A DNA stretch of 64,000 nt from contig CATZCM010000001.1 in the NCBI GenBank assembly GCA_958417225.1, positions 1 through 64,000 of the forward strand, read 5' to 3'. The notes below the pieces were generated by a model. The model was not told the DNA's origin. It saw nothing but the letters and a program-made list of their open reading frames with translations, and did not search any database. Positions 1-8,650 of this stretch are shown here, one piece after another. Numbering within the stretch: the stretch's first letter is position 1; each line of letters opens with the position of its first letter. Source of the DNA: an uncultured Eubacteriales bacterium. GTDB lineage: Bacteria; Bacillota; Clostridia; Oscillospirales; Acutalibacteraceae. The translations under genes were made by a program, and so were the position numbers.

Positions 1-920
1 ACATATTGCTTAACCGCAAAATGCTCCGGCTCACGCTCGGCGAGCCTGTCAAAGAGCATATCCACGGGGCTTTTGTAATTTTCGTCATCCTCACGGGCTT
101 CGCTTGCATTTATTAAATCCAAAAGCGTGATGAAGTTTTTTTCTTCTTCGGGCGCTTCGTAGTAAATGTAGCCGATTAGAGCGCAATACAAAAGCCGTTC
201 AGCCTTAACCCAAAAATCCTCGCCCGACTTTTCGCCGTCGCCTTTGGTGTTTGCGATTATGACATTTACCAGCTTCAAAATATCCTTTTCGCTGCGTATA
301 TAGGCAAAGGGATTGTAGTGCATACTCTTTTTGAAATTTATCGTATTGAGTGAACGGATTTTGTACCCGCCTTTTTGCAGCATTTTTCCGCACTCGACAA
401 GGATTGTCCCTTTCGGATCGGTTACGCAGTAGCTTGTCGTCATCTGCATAAGATTCGGTTTTACAAAAAACCTTGTTTTTCCTGAGCCTGAGCCGCCGAT
501 TACAAGTACATTTTTGTTTCGTGCAAATTTCGGATTTTTCGGGCGGCTGTTCATTGTCAGCCGTTCCGTATTCGTCAGCAGAATATTATTGTAAAAATCC
601 TCGTCAATGTACGGCTTAATATCCTCCGGCGTACCCCAGCGCGCCGAGCCGTATTCAATGCCTTTTCTGAATTTCTTTGCGTTTTTGCTCCGCAGATACA
701 AAATGCCCTTGACCGCTAATGCTCCGACAATTCCGACGGAAATATCGGTAAAATGAAAAGAGAGCAGCGGCGCTTTTGTAAGCTCCGATACTCCCTTAAC
801 AACCGATATTAAAATGTTTTCTTCCGACAGCCGCACAGCGTATGACAGTTTATCGAATATCCAAAAGAAAATGAGAAACGGCAGATTTGAAATAATTTTT
901 TTCTTATCCGCCGCTGTCAT
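1..920 (-). CDS. VirD4/TraG-type conjugation coupling ATPase (N-terminal part, cut by window edge)
   Basis: Reading leftward from ATG at 918-920, about 306 residues are visible before the window ends. There are hydrophobic stretches near residues 12-27 and 61-76, then the sequence GSARWGTPED (about 91-100), typical of Firmicute VirD4 proteins, and a Walker A motif GGSGSGKT (about 142-149). Proteins of this family are inner-membrane ATPases that hand the relaxosome to the type IV secretion channel. The ATG overlaps the stop of the upstream PcfB gene by four bases (ATGA), indicating translational coupling; PcfB and VirD4 are adjacent in Enterococcus and Clostridia conjugative elements. The C-terminal part, including Walker B, lies outside the window. 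Confidence 0.93.
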   Translation of the reverse strand, partial: MTAADKKKIISNLPFLIFFWIFDKLSYAVRLSEENILISVVKGVSELTKAPLLSFHFTDISVGIVGALAVKGILYLRSKNAKKFRKGIEYGSARWGTPEDIKPYIDEDFYNNILLTNTERLTMNSRPKNPKFARNKNVLVIGGSGSGKTRFFVKPNLMQMTTSYCVTDPKGTILVECGKMLQKGGYKIRSLNTINFKKSMHYNPFAYIRSEKDILKLVNVIIANTKGDGEKSGEDFWVKAERLLYCALIGYIYYEAPEEEKNFITLLDLINASEAREDDENYKSPVDMLFDRLAEREPEHFAVKQY

Positions 921-1387
921 CGCTCAATGCTCCTGTCCTTGATTTTTTCACGGTCTTTATGCTGTGATTTTACTATTTCCGCTAACTTGCGGATAGCCTG
1001 CCTAACAGAGGGCTTTTCTTTCTGCCTTAATATTTTCTGCGAATACTCGTTAAATGCCATTGTCAGAACATCTGCGTCCCTGCCTTTGAAAAAGACAAGG
1101 TATCGGGGCGGATTTTCGGAATTGTCCTTTTTGAGTGCAAAGTCAATTCCGTACTTTTTCGCCGTAGATTCAAATGACCTGATATTTTTATCGGTAATTT
1201 CAATGTTTGAAAGTGCCGTGTTGTGTTTCATCAGGTCTTTAATTGTCTGCCTGCCGTGCTTTAAGTCCGGCTGTTTTCCTTTGCGGTGATTTAGGTAAAC
1301 GGAAATCGCTTTTGCAAGCGTCCGCCCGGTAATCTTGCTGCCGGATATGGCAAGCGCAATCGTTTTCTTTTCAATTTCTTCCTGCAA
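917..1387 (-). CDS. PcfB family (DUF3801) conjugation accessory protein
   Basis: A 156-residue basic protein resembling PcfB of pCF10 and DUF3801 proteins of Tn1549-like elements; PcfB is a relaxosome or coupling accessory factor in that system. I place the start at TTG 1387 because AAGGAGG lies nine bases upstream; an ATG further up (1429) has no ribosome site and would add 14 residues read through that ribosome site. The C-terminus overlaps the virD4 start by four bases, and a terminator (1419-1446) separates it from the kinase-like gene upstream. Either it has its own promoter close to the start, or it depends on read-through; I see no convincing promoter. Confidence 0.85.
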   Translation of the reverse strand: MQEEIEKKTIALAISGSKITGRTLAKAISVYLNHRKGKQPDLKHGRQTIKDLMKHNTALSNIEITDKNIRSFESTAKKYGIDFALKKDNSENPPRYLVFFKGRDADVLTMAFNEYSQKILRQKEKPSVRQAIRKLAEIVKSQHKDREKIKDRSIER

Positions 1388-1418
1388 TAAGCAACACCTC
1401 CTTGAAAAGTTAAGTATG

Positions 1419-1446
1419 AAAAAAGACAACCCGTGTAGGTTGCCTT
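1419..1446 (-). terminator. Rho-independent terminator of the kinase-like gene
   Basis: Nine-base-pair stem, AAGGCAACC with GGTTGTCTT (one G.T pair), followed on the minus strand by a T run. It ends the 1480-1974 transcript before pcfB. Confidence 0.7.
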
Positions 1447-1479
1447 GAAAGCCGGTATATAAATCGGAATTTGTCGGTG

Positions 1480-1974
1480 TTAAAGCGACATAATTTCATC
1501 TGCAATTTCACAAACAGTCTTATTGTTTGTATCAATTTTTACAGTGTCAAGCAGCCGATACATATTGATTCTTGCGACACTTCTGTCTATGACATCGACA
1601 GTACGGATTCCACGGGCAATATCGGAAGCCAAGCGATTTCTTAGATTATGTTCATCGGTTATCAGAGAAATCTTTATGACATTGCAATCAATTATGTCCA
1701 ACTTATTGATTATTGCGTCAATAATGAATTGCTCGTGCATTACCCAACAGAAAATGATATTATCATAGGCAGTACAGTGGATAAAACTGTTCAGCAAATA
1801 ACAGATGTTTTGCAAAACCATAGTTTTCGTTTCTTCTGTAACCTGAAACGGATTGGCATCCCAACACCAATCACCGTCAAGAAAAATGCTGTTTGGCAAT
1901 TCCTTTTTCAGTTGCTGACATACTGTTGTTTTGCCGACCCCCATTGTTCCACCAATTAAGTATAGCCTTTTCAT
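1480..1974 (-). CDS. P-loop kinase-like protein (AAA family), cargo of the conjugative element
   Basis: A 164-residue protein starting MKRLYLIGGTMGVGKTT, where GGTMGVGKTT (residues 8-17) is a Walker A motif and LDGDWCW (about 32-38) sits where small-molecule kinases carry the substrate-binding acidic residues. An RxxxDxxR-like lid region is present near residues 112-130. The layout is that of small nucleotide or metabolite kinases and chloramphenicol-phosphotransferase-like proteins; the substrate cannot be read from the sequence. It has GAGGG six bases before ATG, its own promoter (2011-2039) and its own terminator, so it is an independent one-gene unit inside the conjugation module and probably cargo. 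Confidence 0.7.
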   Translation of the reverse strand: MKRLYLIGGTMGVGKTTVCQQLKKELPNSIFLDGDWCWDANPFQVTEETKTMVLQNICYLLNSFIHCTAYDNIIFCWVMHEQFIIDAIINKLDIIDCNVIKISLITDEHNLRNRLASDIARGIRTVDVIDRSVARINMYRLLDTVKIDTNNKTVCEIADEIMSL

Positions 1975-2010
1975 ATCAAGCCCTCATAAATTTCATTTTG
2001 TTTTACGAAT

Positions 2011-2039
2011 ATTATACCACAAAATCAGCGAGAAAGCAA
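2011..2039 (-). promoter_or_regulatory. Promoter of the kinase-like gene
   Basis: Minus-strand TTGCTT, 17-base spacer, TATAAT, ending 37 bases before the ATG at 1974. The -35 lies inside the right-hand region of the hairpin at 2030-2059. Confidence 0.65.
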
Positions 2040-2059
2040 TCGTTTCCGACTGCTTTCTC
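2030..2059 (-). terminator. Hairpin after the SLH surface-protein gene, probable terminator
   Basis: GAGAAAGCA pairs with TGCTTTCTC (nine pairs, 12-base loop) 17 bases after the stop of the SLH gene. The T tract downstream on the minus strand is poor, so termination may be weak. Confidence 0.45.
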
Positions 2060-2075
2060 TACTTTGCACAAAGGT

Positions 2076-5000
2076 TTATTTTACCCAAGTTTCATTATCC
2101 GAATTTGTAACGCCGATATGCGTATTCGCCGATTCAGCGATTGCATAGAACGCCCAATGCGAATTGTTTTTAAGGTCGGTAAACTTATTTAATGACGAAA
2201 GATTTTTGTTGATATACCCCCCGTCTGCAATTCTGCCGGTTGCCTTGTTTACGACGGTTACGACTTCTGCTCTTGTAATAGCGTTGTCGCCCTTGAATGT
2301 TCCGTCAGCGTAGCCATTAAGCCAACCCGCGTGTTTTGCATAGGCAATATCCGAATACGCCCAATAGTTGCTTGCAACATCGGTGTATTTTACGGTGTAA
2401 CTGCCTTTCTTGACATCATTAAACAATGCGTCAAAGCGTACTGTCATAGCCACAAATTCCGCACGGGATATATTCTCGTCCGGCTTAAAGGTGTTATTGT
2501 CATAGCCTTTTATAATGCCGTATTTTTCGATATATCCGATAAACTTTGAATACCATTCACTTGACTTGACATCTGCAAAATCGGATTTGCCGCTTATCTT
2601 TTCGCCTTTCTGTTCTGAAATCAGTCTTGCAAAAATAGCAGCAGCTTCAGCTCTCGACATGTTGTTATCGGGGCGGAAAGTTCCGTCCTCATAACCGAAA
2701 ATGTACGCCGTATGCGTTTTGCCCGGAAGTGTTACAACACCGTTTTTATCTGTCGTGCCTGTTGCTTCGCCCTTGTTTTTATCTTTGAGCAGAACGGTAA
2801 CATTTTCTTTTGCAGCACCCTTATTATCGGTTACGGTAACAGTATAAAAGTTTCCGTTATCAAGCGTTTTTCCGTTCGGCAGGGTAATTGTCAAATTGCC
2901 CTTGCTGTCGGTGCTCTTTGAGAAGTTTGTAACAGATTTTCCGTCCTTGTCGGTGATTTTCACATTTACGCTTGTATAATATCCGCCGCCGGAGCTGCCG
3001 CCGCGACCGCCGCCACCGCCGGAAGATGAGCCGCCGCCACCTGTTGACTTGACGGGAAGTGTAACCTTGCCGTTTGCGTCGGTTGTTGCTGTCTTTTCGG
3101 TTGTCTTGTCCTTAATTGTAACAGATACACCCTTTACTGCCTTATTTTCTTTATCAAAAACGGTTACGGTTGTCTGATTATCTGTTGTCAAGGTCTTGCC
3201 GTCGGGAAGTGTAACGGTAATTTTACCGTCCTTAATTTCGATAAAGGCATTTTCAATTTTACCCTTTGTGTCCTCAACGGTAATGTTGTATTCTGCTTTG
3301 GTGTCCTCTGTGTCCTCCTTTCCGTCACCGTCGGTATCCTTGCCCGGTATAGTTTCGGAAATGTCGGTTTTGCCGTCTTTATCCGTTACACCTTCGCTTG
3401 CAGGGGGAATATAGATTTTACCGTCTTTGTCGGTAACACCTGTCAAAGACTTTGTTTCCGTACACTCAACGGCTTTTTCGGAAACAACAACACTCATATC
3501 CTTTACAGCCGTATTATCCGCCTTGTTTGATACAGTTATAATAATTCTGTTCGCATAATCAAACTTTACGCTTTCGGGCAATTCAACAGAAATGTTTTCT
3601 GCCGATTTAACGCTGCCGTCCTCGTTTTTGATTTCCGCATTGTGTTTAATATACGCTTTTTCAATCGCACCCGATTTATTTACAACGGTTACGATAAAGC
3701 CGTCAACCTCCGAATAGCCGTTTGCATCGGTATAGTCAAAGTTTGTCGGCGGCACAATTATTTTTCCGTCTGCATTTGTAATACCCGATTCGCTGTTTTC
3801 CGCAGCGTCCGAAACGGTAACGGTAATATCTTTAAGCGGTGCGCCGTCCTTATCAAGAACGGTTACGGTAATACGGTTTGCATAATCAATCATATTTTCC
3901 GTCGGAAGTTTTACGCTGAAAGAATTGTCCTCATTCAGCGTTACAAGAGCATTTTCGATATAGCCCTTTTCATCATTTACGAAAACATAATAATTCTGCA
4001 AATTAACCTTTCCGTCTTTATCGGTAAGCCCTGAATTTACGGGCGGTACAGTCAGCTTTCCGTACATATCGGTTGTGCCTTTTTCGATATAGTCCTTGTC
4101 GGCTATTACGATAACAGATACGCCCTTTTGGGGATTGCCGTTCTGGTCGGTAGCGGTGATAATTGCAGGGCTGTCCTGTGTCAAAATTAAACCGTCGGGC
4201 AGCTTCACAACAATATTATTACTTTCGCCAATATATGTTTCGCAGTTCGGGATTGTAACATTGAGCTTATCCGTAACCTTGATAACATAGGTAAATTTAC
4301 TGTCGCCGTCCTCTTTGCCGATTGTTCCGTTATCGTCGCCTGTCGAGGATTTTTTGTCGGGAGCGATAAACTGTCCGTTTTCGTCTGTTATGCCTGTTGT
4401 GTTATTGCCGTTGTCGTCTGTAACAAAGATATTCAAACCTGTTGCCGCCGTCTGCTTTTCGGTGTTGAATACGGTTACGGTCGTTCTGTCCGCAAAATCA
4501 AGCAGTCTGTTTTTCGGCAAGCGGATTGAAATGTTATCGTCCTTGTCAATCGTGATTTCGGAATTAAACACGGGCTTGTTGTTCTTGTCCGTGAGAATGA
4601 CGGAATATCCGCCGATTTCAGCCTTGCCGTCCTCGTCCGAATTATCCTTTGCCACAAGCTGCGGAATATCCGCAGTCTGCAATATCGCTTTACACTCAAT
4701 ACATTCAATATGCTTTCTGCCGCCGTGCTCAATGTTAGCCGCTTCGTCAATTATCCATTCTGACGGTGCGTGCCCCTTTGCATTTTTGTAATCACTCTTA
4801 ACTGTGTCGCCGCACACCTCGCAAACGGAAGTTGTAAATCCGATTTCGGTACAGGTCGGCTCGGTTACGGTCTTTTTGTAACTGTGAGCGATTTTATCCG
4901 TATAATTTCCCTTGTAGCTATCGCCGCAATCACAAGTGAAAATCGTGTAACCCATTTCTGTGCAAGTGGGGGCAATTACGGTTTCTTTATAGCTGTGATT

Positions 5001-7151
5001 TTTGTGTTCCGTATAGTCGCCGATATATTCCTTGCCGCAGTCGGGGCAGGTGTAGATTGTATATCCGTGCTCGGTGCAGGTCGGCTCAATTACTTTTTTG
5101 CTGTAATTGTGTTCGGTCTTATCCGTATAGTCGGAAATATATTTATCGCCGCAGTCTGCACAAGTGTAAGTTGTATAACCAAACTCGGTACAAGTCGGCT
5201 TTGTGATTTCTGCATTATAGTTATGCGGTTTCTTTTCGGTGTAGTCCGAAACAAATTCATCACCGCAGTTTACGCAAGTATTTGTTGTGTAACCGTGTTC
5301 GGTACAAGTGGGAGCAGTAATGTTTTTTGCATATTTGTGTTCTGCCTTATCGGTGTAATCGCCGATATAGCCGTCGTCGCAATTATCGCATTTGTATTCC
5401 GTATAGCCCATTGCCGTACAAGTAGGCTTAACAACATTTTCTGAATAGCTGTGTCCTGTCGGTAATTCTAAAACCGTACCGCACTTTTCGCAGGTCTGGG
5501 GATCTGTACAGGTCGCCGCCTTGCCGGGTGTGTGTCCTGTTGCGGATTCCGCTTTAATCATTTTTTCATTGCAGCCTGTATTTTTACAGCGATATTCAAT
5601 TACACCCTCGCTCTCACAAGTGGAATTTGTAACGGTGTGCCCCTCGTCCCAATCGTGTCCGGTAGGCTCGGTGTAGTCCGAAACATAATTCAATCCGCAC
5701 ATAGTACAGGTTGAAGTTGTATAACCCTTATCGGTACAGGTCGGCTCTTTGGTAATACGCTCGTAAGCGTGTGAGATAATCGGCGTCATATCGGTAATAT
5801 ATGAGTTACCGCAAATTTCGCAGATGTGATTTGTATATCCTACATTTCTGCAAGTGGGTTGTACTTTTTCAGTCTTATATTTGTGTTCGCCAACAGGAGT
5901 GGTTTCCTCATAGAAATTGCCGCACTTATCACACAAATTGAGTTTTAAGCCGCCCTGCTTGCAGGTTGCTTCTCTTATGGTGATTGCCTTATATTCGTGT
6001 CCGGTTGCCTTTGTGTAGTTCCTTTTGTCAAGGTTTCCGCAGCCGTCACACTGCCAGCGCTCATATCCCAAGTTATCACAAGAGGGAGCAACGGTTTCGA
6101 GATAACGATAATCGTGTTCGTGCTTTTCGGGCGGAATAACGATAATTGTACCGCCGCCGCTGTTATCGTCCTTTTTGTCCTCCAAGAGCCACACATACGA
6201 TACGCCGTTTTCCGTCATTGTTTCGCCCTGATATTGATAGTCAATTTCATAGTAAACAGGATAATATCCGGCGTCGGTATAGTTCGGCGCAGAGGTGAGA
6301 TTGCATTTTCCGGCAGATGTGCCGTAGTGAATACTTGTATGTACGCCGCTGTCCGACAGGTCGCTCACGGTTACGGTATGGGATTTGTTATCCACATTTC
6401 CGTAGTATGATGACACAACAGATTTTGCGGTTACATACTCGCTTGTTGAATATCCGCAGTCGCCGCACGTTTCGGAAATGAAAAAGCGGTTGTTGCCAAT
6501 CTGACCGTCAACCGTTTCGGAAAAGTCGTGCTGCTCTCTTTTTTCGGAAGCTCTTGCTTTTGTACCCTTGCAAAACTGACAATATCGTCCTGCCTTTAAT
6601 ACTGTTGTATGATAGTTTTCATTGTACGGGGTGTAGGTGGTATTGTCAAAGTCCAAGAAAAAATTATGGTCGCAGGAATTTAGTCCGTAAACATTACGGC
6701 TGAATCCGTATGCGTCTCTGCCGTCAACAGAGTTTATTGTTCCGCAGGTCTGGCAAACAGATTTAGTCCAATGGTATGTGGTGTAGCTTGCGTCCTGATT
6801 CGGCCGTCCGTTATCAAGATTGCCCTTTGTTTTCCCGTCAACCATTGTTCCGTCCGAAAATTTAACGCCCCTGTTTAATGCGGTTGTTCCGCTTTTGGTA
6901 TATTCGGGCGTTCTGTAAGTAAGCATTATCGTGTCTTTGTTGCATACCGTGCACCAGCTTGTTTCCTGCGTGATAGTCGCATTAAAATCAAGCTCGTTTG
7001 TTCTGCCGTTTGCAGATACCCATATATCCGCAGGATCGACATATTCGTTTACCTGTGCCGCATAGGTTGTTATCGGCGTAAATCCCGAAAGCAGCGTTGA
7101 CACTGCCAATGCCGCCGACAGAATATTTTTTAATTTGCTTTTGAAATTCAT
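2076..7151 (-). CDS. Giant S-layer-anchored surface protein with Cys/His repeats
   Basis: 1691 residues. A signal peptide (about 1-31, ending TTYA) is followed by a region with scattered CxxC pairs, then about 12-13 repeats of roughly 40 residues (about 340-800) with the pattern PTC-x8-C-x2-CG ... DYT ... H. Next come Ig-like or carboxypeptidase-regulatory-like repeats of about 90-120 residues (about 840-1360), each with a VTV ... GV/DI ... V TD.(N/D)G(K/Q) signature, a Gly/Ser-rich linker (about 1365-1390), one more such repeat, and three SLH domains (about 1480-1691; GYEDGTF, GYDNNTF, GYADGTF). SLH domains bind pyruvylated cell-wall polymer, so the protein should coat the cell. AAAGGA precedes ATG 7151. 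Its place inside the conjugative element suggests a role in mating-cell contact or host binding; that is inference. Confidence 0.9.
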   Translation of the reverse strand: MNFKSKLKNILSAALAVSTLLSGFTPITTYAAQVNEYVDPADIWVSANGRTNELDFNATITQETSWCTVCNKDTIMLTYRTPEYTKSGTTALNRGVKFSDGTMVDGKTKGNLDNGRPNQDASYTTYHWTKSVCQTCGTINSVDGRDAYGFSRNVYGLNSCDHNFFLDFDNTTYTPYNENYHTTVLKAGRYCQFCKGTKARASEKREQHDFSETVDGQIGNNRFFISETCGDCGYSTSEYVTAKSVVSSYYGNVDNKSHTVTVSDLSDSGVHTSIHYGTSAGKCNLTSAPNYTDAGYYPVYYEIDYQYQGETMTENGVSYVWLLEDKKDDNSGGGTIIVIPPEKHEHDYRYLETVAPSCDNLGYERWQCDGCGNLDKRNYTKATGHEYKAITIREATCKQGGLKLNLCDKCGNFYEETTPVGEHKYKTEKVQPTCRNVGYTNHICEICGNSYITDMTPIISHAYERITKEPTCTDKGYTTSTCTMCGLNYVSDYTEPTGHDWDEGHTVTNSTCESEGVIEYRCKNTGCNEKMIKAESATGHTPGKAATCTDPQTCEKCGTVLELPTGHSYSENVVKPTCTAMGYTEYKCDNCDDGYIGDYTDKAEHKYAKNITAPTCTEHGYTTNTCVNCGDEFVSDYTEKKPHNYNAEITKPTCTEFGYTTYTCADCGDKYISDYTDKTEHNYSKKVIEPTCTEHGYTIYTCPDCGKEYIGDYTEHKNHSYKETVIAPTCTEMGYTIFTCDCGDSYKGNYTDKIAHSYKKTVTEPTCTEIGFTTSVCEVCGDTVKSDYKNAKGHAPSEWIIDEAANIEHGGRKHIECIECKAILQTADIPQLVAKDNSDEDGKAEIGGYSVILTDKNNKPVFNSEITIDKDDNISIRLPKNRLLDFADRTTVTVFNTEKQTAATGLNIFVTDDNGNNTTGITDENGQFIAPDKKSSTGDDNGTIGKEDGDSKFTYVIKVTDKLNVTIPNCETYIGESNNIVVKLPDGLILTQDSPAIITATDQNGNPQKGVSVIVIADKDYIEKGTTDMYGKLTVPPVNSGLTDKDGKVNLQNYYVFVNDEKGYIENALVTLNEDNSFSVKLPTENMIDYANRITVTVLDKDGAPLKDITVTVSDAAENSESGITNADGKIIVPPTNFDYTDANGYSEVDGFIVTVVNKSGAIEKAYIKHNAEIKNEDGSVKSAENISVELPESVKFDYANRIIITVSNKADNTAVKDMSVVVSEKAVECTETKSLTGVTDKDGKIYIPPASEGVTDKDGKTDISETIPGKDTDGDGKEDTEDTKAEYNITVEDTKGKIENAFIEIKDGKITVTLPDGKTLTTDNQTTVTVFDKENKAVKGVSVTIKDKTTEKTATTDANGKVTLPVKSTGGGGSSSGGGGGRGGSSGGGYYTSVNVKITDKDGKSVTNFSKSTDSKGNLTITLPNGKTLDNGNFYTVTVTDNKGAAKENVTVLLKDKNKGEATGTTDKNGVVTLPGKTHTAYIFGYEDGTFRPDNNMSRAEAAAIFARLISEQKGEKISGKSDFADVKSSEWYSKFIGYIEKYGIIKGYDNNTFKPDENISRAEFVAMTVRFDALFNDVKKGSYTVKYTDVASNYWAYSDIAYAKHAGWLNGYADGTFKGDNAITRAEVVTVVNKATGRIADGGYINKNLSSLNKFTDLKNNSHWAFYAIAESANTHIGVTNSDNETWVK
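4790..6130 (-). repeat. Cysteine/histidine repeat array inside the surface protein
   Basis: About a dozen degenerate repeats of roughly 120 bases each encode a C-x(8-9)-C-x2-C unit ending with His. The spacing would allow four-ligand metal sites, as in zinc ribbons, or disulphides outside the cell. Which one applies cannot be read from the sequence. Confidence 0.7.
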
Positions 7152-7179
7152 TTTATTTTTTCCTTTCTGTTTGATTTAT

Positions 7180-7206
7180 ATAAAACGCGTTTTACTCTCA
7201 AAACGC
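7180..7206 (-). terminator. Terminator after the DUF6017 gene
   Basis: GCGTTTT (7187-7193) pairs with AAAACGC (7200-7206) across a six-base loop, followed on the minus strand by GTTTTATATA. A longer inverted repeat, TTAAGGCGGT with ACCGCCTTAA (7214-7223 and 7257-7266), overlaps the stop codon of the upstream gene. Confidence 0.45.
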
Positions 7207-7262
7207 TGTTTTTAAGGCGGTCTGCACTTTTTGTAATCAGATTTTTTCATAGACGCACCGCC

Positions 7263-8129
7263 TTAAGAGTTTGCCATATCGTGATGTACTTTTGTCGCGT
7301 AATAGCTGTCAATGGTGGAGGGAGCATTAAACAGCGCCGCCAACAAATATTTTTTGATATTGCGAATATCCGAAGTGTTTTCCTTCATACAGTCGATAAC
7401 ATACTCAATATGCTCGGAGGTCAGCTTTAACAGCTTTGATTTCACGATTGCCGCCGGGTAGGTATCACCGGCAATAACAAGGCTTGATTTCTGTGTGCAA
7501 ACCGTTTCTGTCATAAGGTCAACGATTTCGTCAAGCATAGCAGCGTCACGGTTAAGGTTGACGCTTAAAACATCATAGTCGATATTTTCTTTGATTATCT
7601 GTCTGTATGTTTCCACCTCATCATATCCAATCCTATCCGATTTTTCTTTTGCCGGCTCCGGCTCTTTTTGATATGATTTGATAGGATAAGTATTTGATAT
7701 ATCCGTATTTAATTCTTTTATATTTGATTTATTAGTATTTAATTGTGCGGTGTTTTCCTGTATAGGCTCTGCCTGTGCAGGAATATCCAATACAGGATTT
7801 TCCCGTATAGGCTTTTCCCGTTCAGGCGGCGCACTTTTAGGCTGCTCCAAAATCGTGTATTCAATCGTGGTGAGCTGTCCTTTTTCGTTTCTCATACGCT
7901 CACGGATAATATATCCGTGCTTTTCAAGCTCTCTGATACAGGAGCTTATGATGTCGATTCCGTCCTTGCAGATTGCCGCAAGCCCCTTTGTCGTGTAGTC
8001 CCAATTTTCGGGGAGCGAAAGCATAAGGGATAACAGCCCCTTTGCCTTTAATGATAATTCCGTATTTCTCAAATGGTGGTTGCTCATCACGGTATAGTCG
8101 CGCGTTTTGTCTATTCTGAAAACTGCCAT
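7263..8129 (-). CDS. Replication-initiator-like HTH protein with DUF6017 domain
   Basis: 288 residues. The N-terminal third (YTVMSNHHLRN, LSLKAKGLLSLMLSLP, a winged-helix DNA-binding fold) matches the RepA-N-like or HTH domain found in Tn1549/CTn-type conjugative elements. A low-complexity Pro/Glu/Asn linker (about 95-165) leads to a C-terminal DUF6017 domain (about 170-285, YRQIIKENIDYD, LLAALFNAP). Such proteins are thought to start element replication or bind its origin. AAAGGAG lies nine bases before ATG 8129. It follows the small zinc-ribbon gene with a strong terminator in between. Confidence 0.85.
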   Translation of the reverse strand: MAVFRIDKTRDYTVMSNHHLRNTELSLKAKGLLSLMLSLPENWDYTTKGLAAICKDGIDIISSCIRELEKHGYIIRERMRNEKGQLTTIEYTILEQPKSAPPEREKPIRENPVLDIPAQAEPIQENTAQLNTNKSNIKELNTDISNTYPIKSYQKEPEPAKEKSDRIGYDEVETYRQIIKENIDYDVLSVNLNRDAAMLDEIVDLMTETVCTQKSSLVIAGDTYPAAIVKSKLLKLTSEHIEYVIDCMKENTSDIRNIKKYLLAALFNAPSTIDSYYATKVHHDMANS

Positions 8130-8154
8130 TTCAAAAATCTCCTTTCCTGTGAAA

Positions 8155-8193
8155 TTAAAAAAGCGTCTGGATTTTTTATCAATCCTGACGCTC
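8155..8193 (-). terminator. Terminator overlapping the end of the small zinc-ribbon-like gene
   Basis: AGCGTC-A-GGATT pairs with AATCC-A-GACGCT (one A/A mismatch) followed by a run of T on the minus strand. The left arm contains the last codons and stop of the 8179-8349 gene. Confidence 0.8.
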
Positions 8194-8349
8194 TCGGTCT
8201 GTATTTTCTTTTAACGGTTTGAACATTGCGCAGCTTGTGCCGTTATGACAATGAATGTACGGACAAAACGGATTTTTGTTGTCAAGCAAATATGTATTGT
8301 AACCCGTCTGACATTTAGGGCATAGCTGCTCGTTATTTTTCTGTTTCAT
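8179..8349 (-). CDS. Small zinc-ribbon-like protein of the conjugative element
   Basis: 56 residues with cysteines in the arrangement C-x2-C (10, 13), C29, C34, C40 and nearby His (33, 35), suggesting a small metal-binding domain. Starts at ATG 8349 with GAGG 11 bases upstream; an upstream in-frame extension exists but lacks a ribosome site. First gene at this end of the element. Similar tiny Cys-rich proteins are common in clostridial conjugative elements but their role is unknown to me. Confidence 0.6.
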   Translation of the reverse strand: MKQKNNEQLCPKCQTGYNTYLLDNKNPFCPYIHCHNGTSCAMFKPLKENTDRERQD

Positions 8350-8412
8350 AATTTTATTTTCCTCTTTTCGTTGACTATTTTGCGAAAATGTGGTATAATA
8401 AACATAGAAATT

Positions 8413-8437
8413 AAAAAACACGATACGGTTATCGTGT
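8413..8437 (-). terminator. Terminator-like perfect hairpin
   Basis: ACACGATA pairs with TATCGTGT (eight pairs, four-base loop) followed on the minus strand by a T run. There is no gene immediately upstream on that strand, so it may end an unannotated small RNA that starts in 8440-8600, or isolate the element from chromosomal transcription. Confidence 0.6.
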
Positions 8438-8517
8438 AATCAAAATAATATGATGCACAATACGCATTATGAGTATATGTGTGCATATATCGGTAAATCA
8501 GGTGTATTGCCGATTGC

Positions 8518-8603
8518 GGCGGAAACATAAAGAAAGAGGTTTACAATTATTCTATATACCATTGTCCAAAAAGTGTATTTGAAAAAATCCCTCTTTCTCC
8601 GCC
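8518..8603. other. Long bulged inverted repeat
   Basis: GGCGG (8518-8522) and AGAAAGAGG (8531-8539) pair with CCTCTTTCT (8590-8598) and CCGCC (8599-8603), an approximately 14-pair stem with one internal loop and a 50-base terminal loop. It lies at the inferred end of the conjugative element. It could be a structured RNA, an end-recognition or transfer-origin structure, or a degenerate element end. Confidence 0.45.
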
Positions 8604-8650
8604 AAAAAAGGCAACAATTTTCTGTTGAAAGTTGTTGCCTCTTTTTTATT
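8603..8650 (+). terminator. Strong (bidirectional-looking) terminator at the element edge
   Basis: GGCAACAA (8610-8617) pairs with TTGTTGCC (8632-8639), flanked by A and T runs, so it could act on both strands. Confidence 0.7.

Noticed and set aside
4770..5444. 224-codon plus-strand frame
   Set aside because: Antisense shadow of the cysteine repeats of the SLH surface protein.
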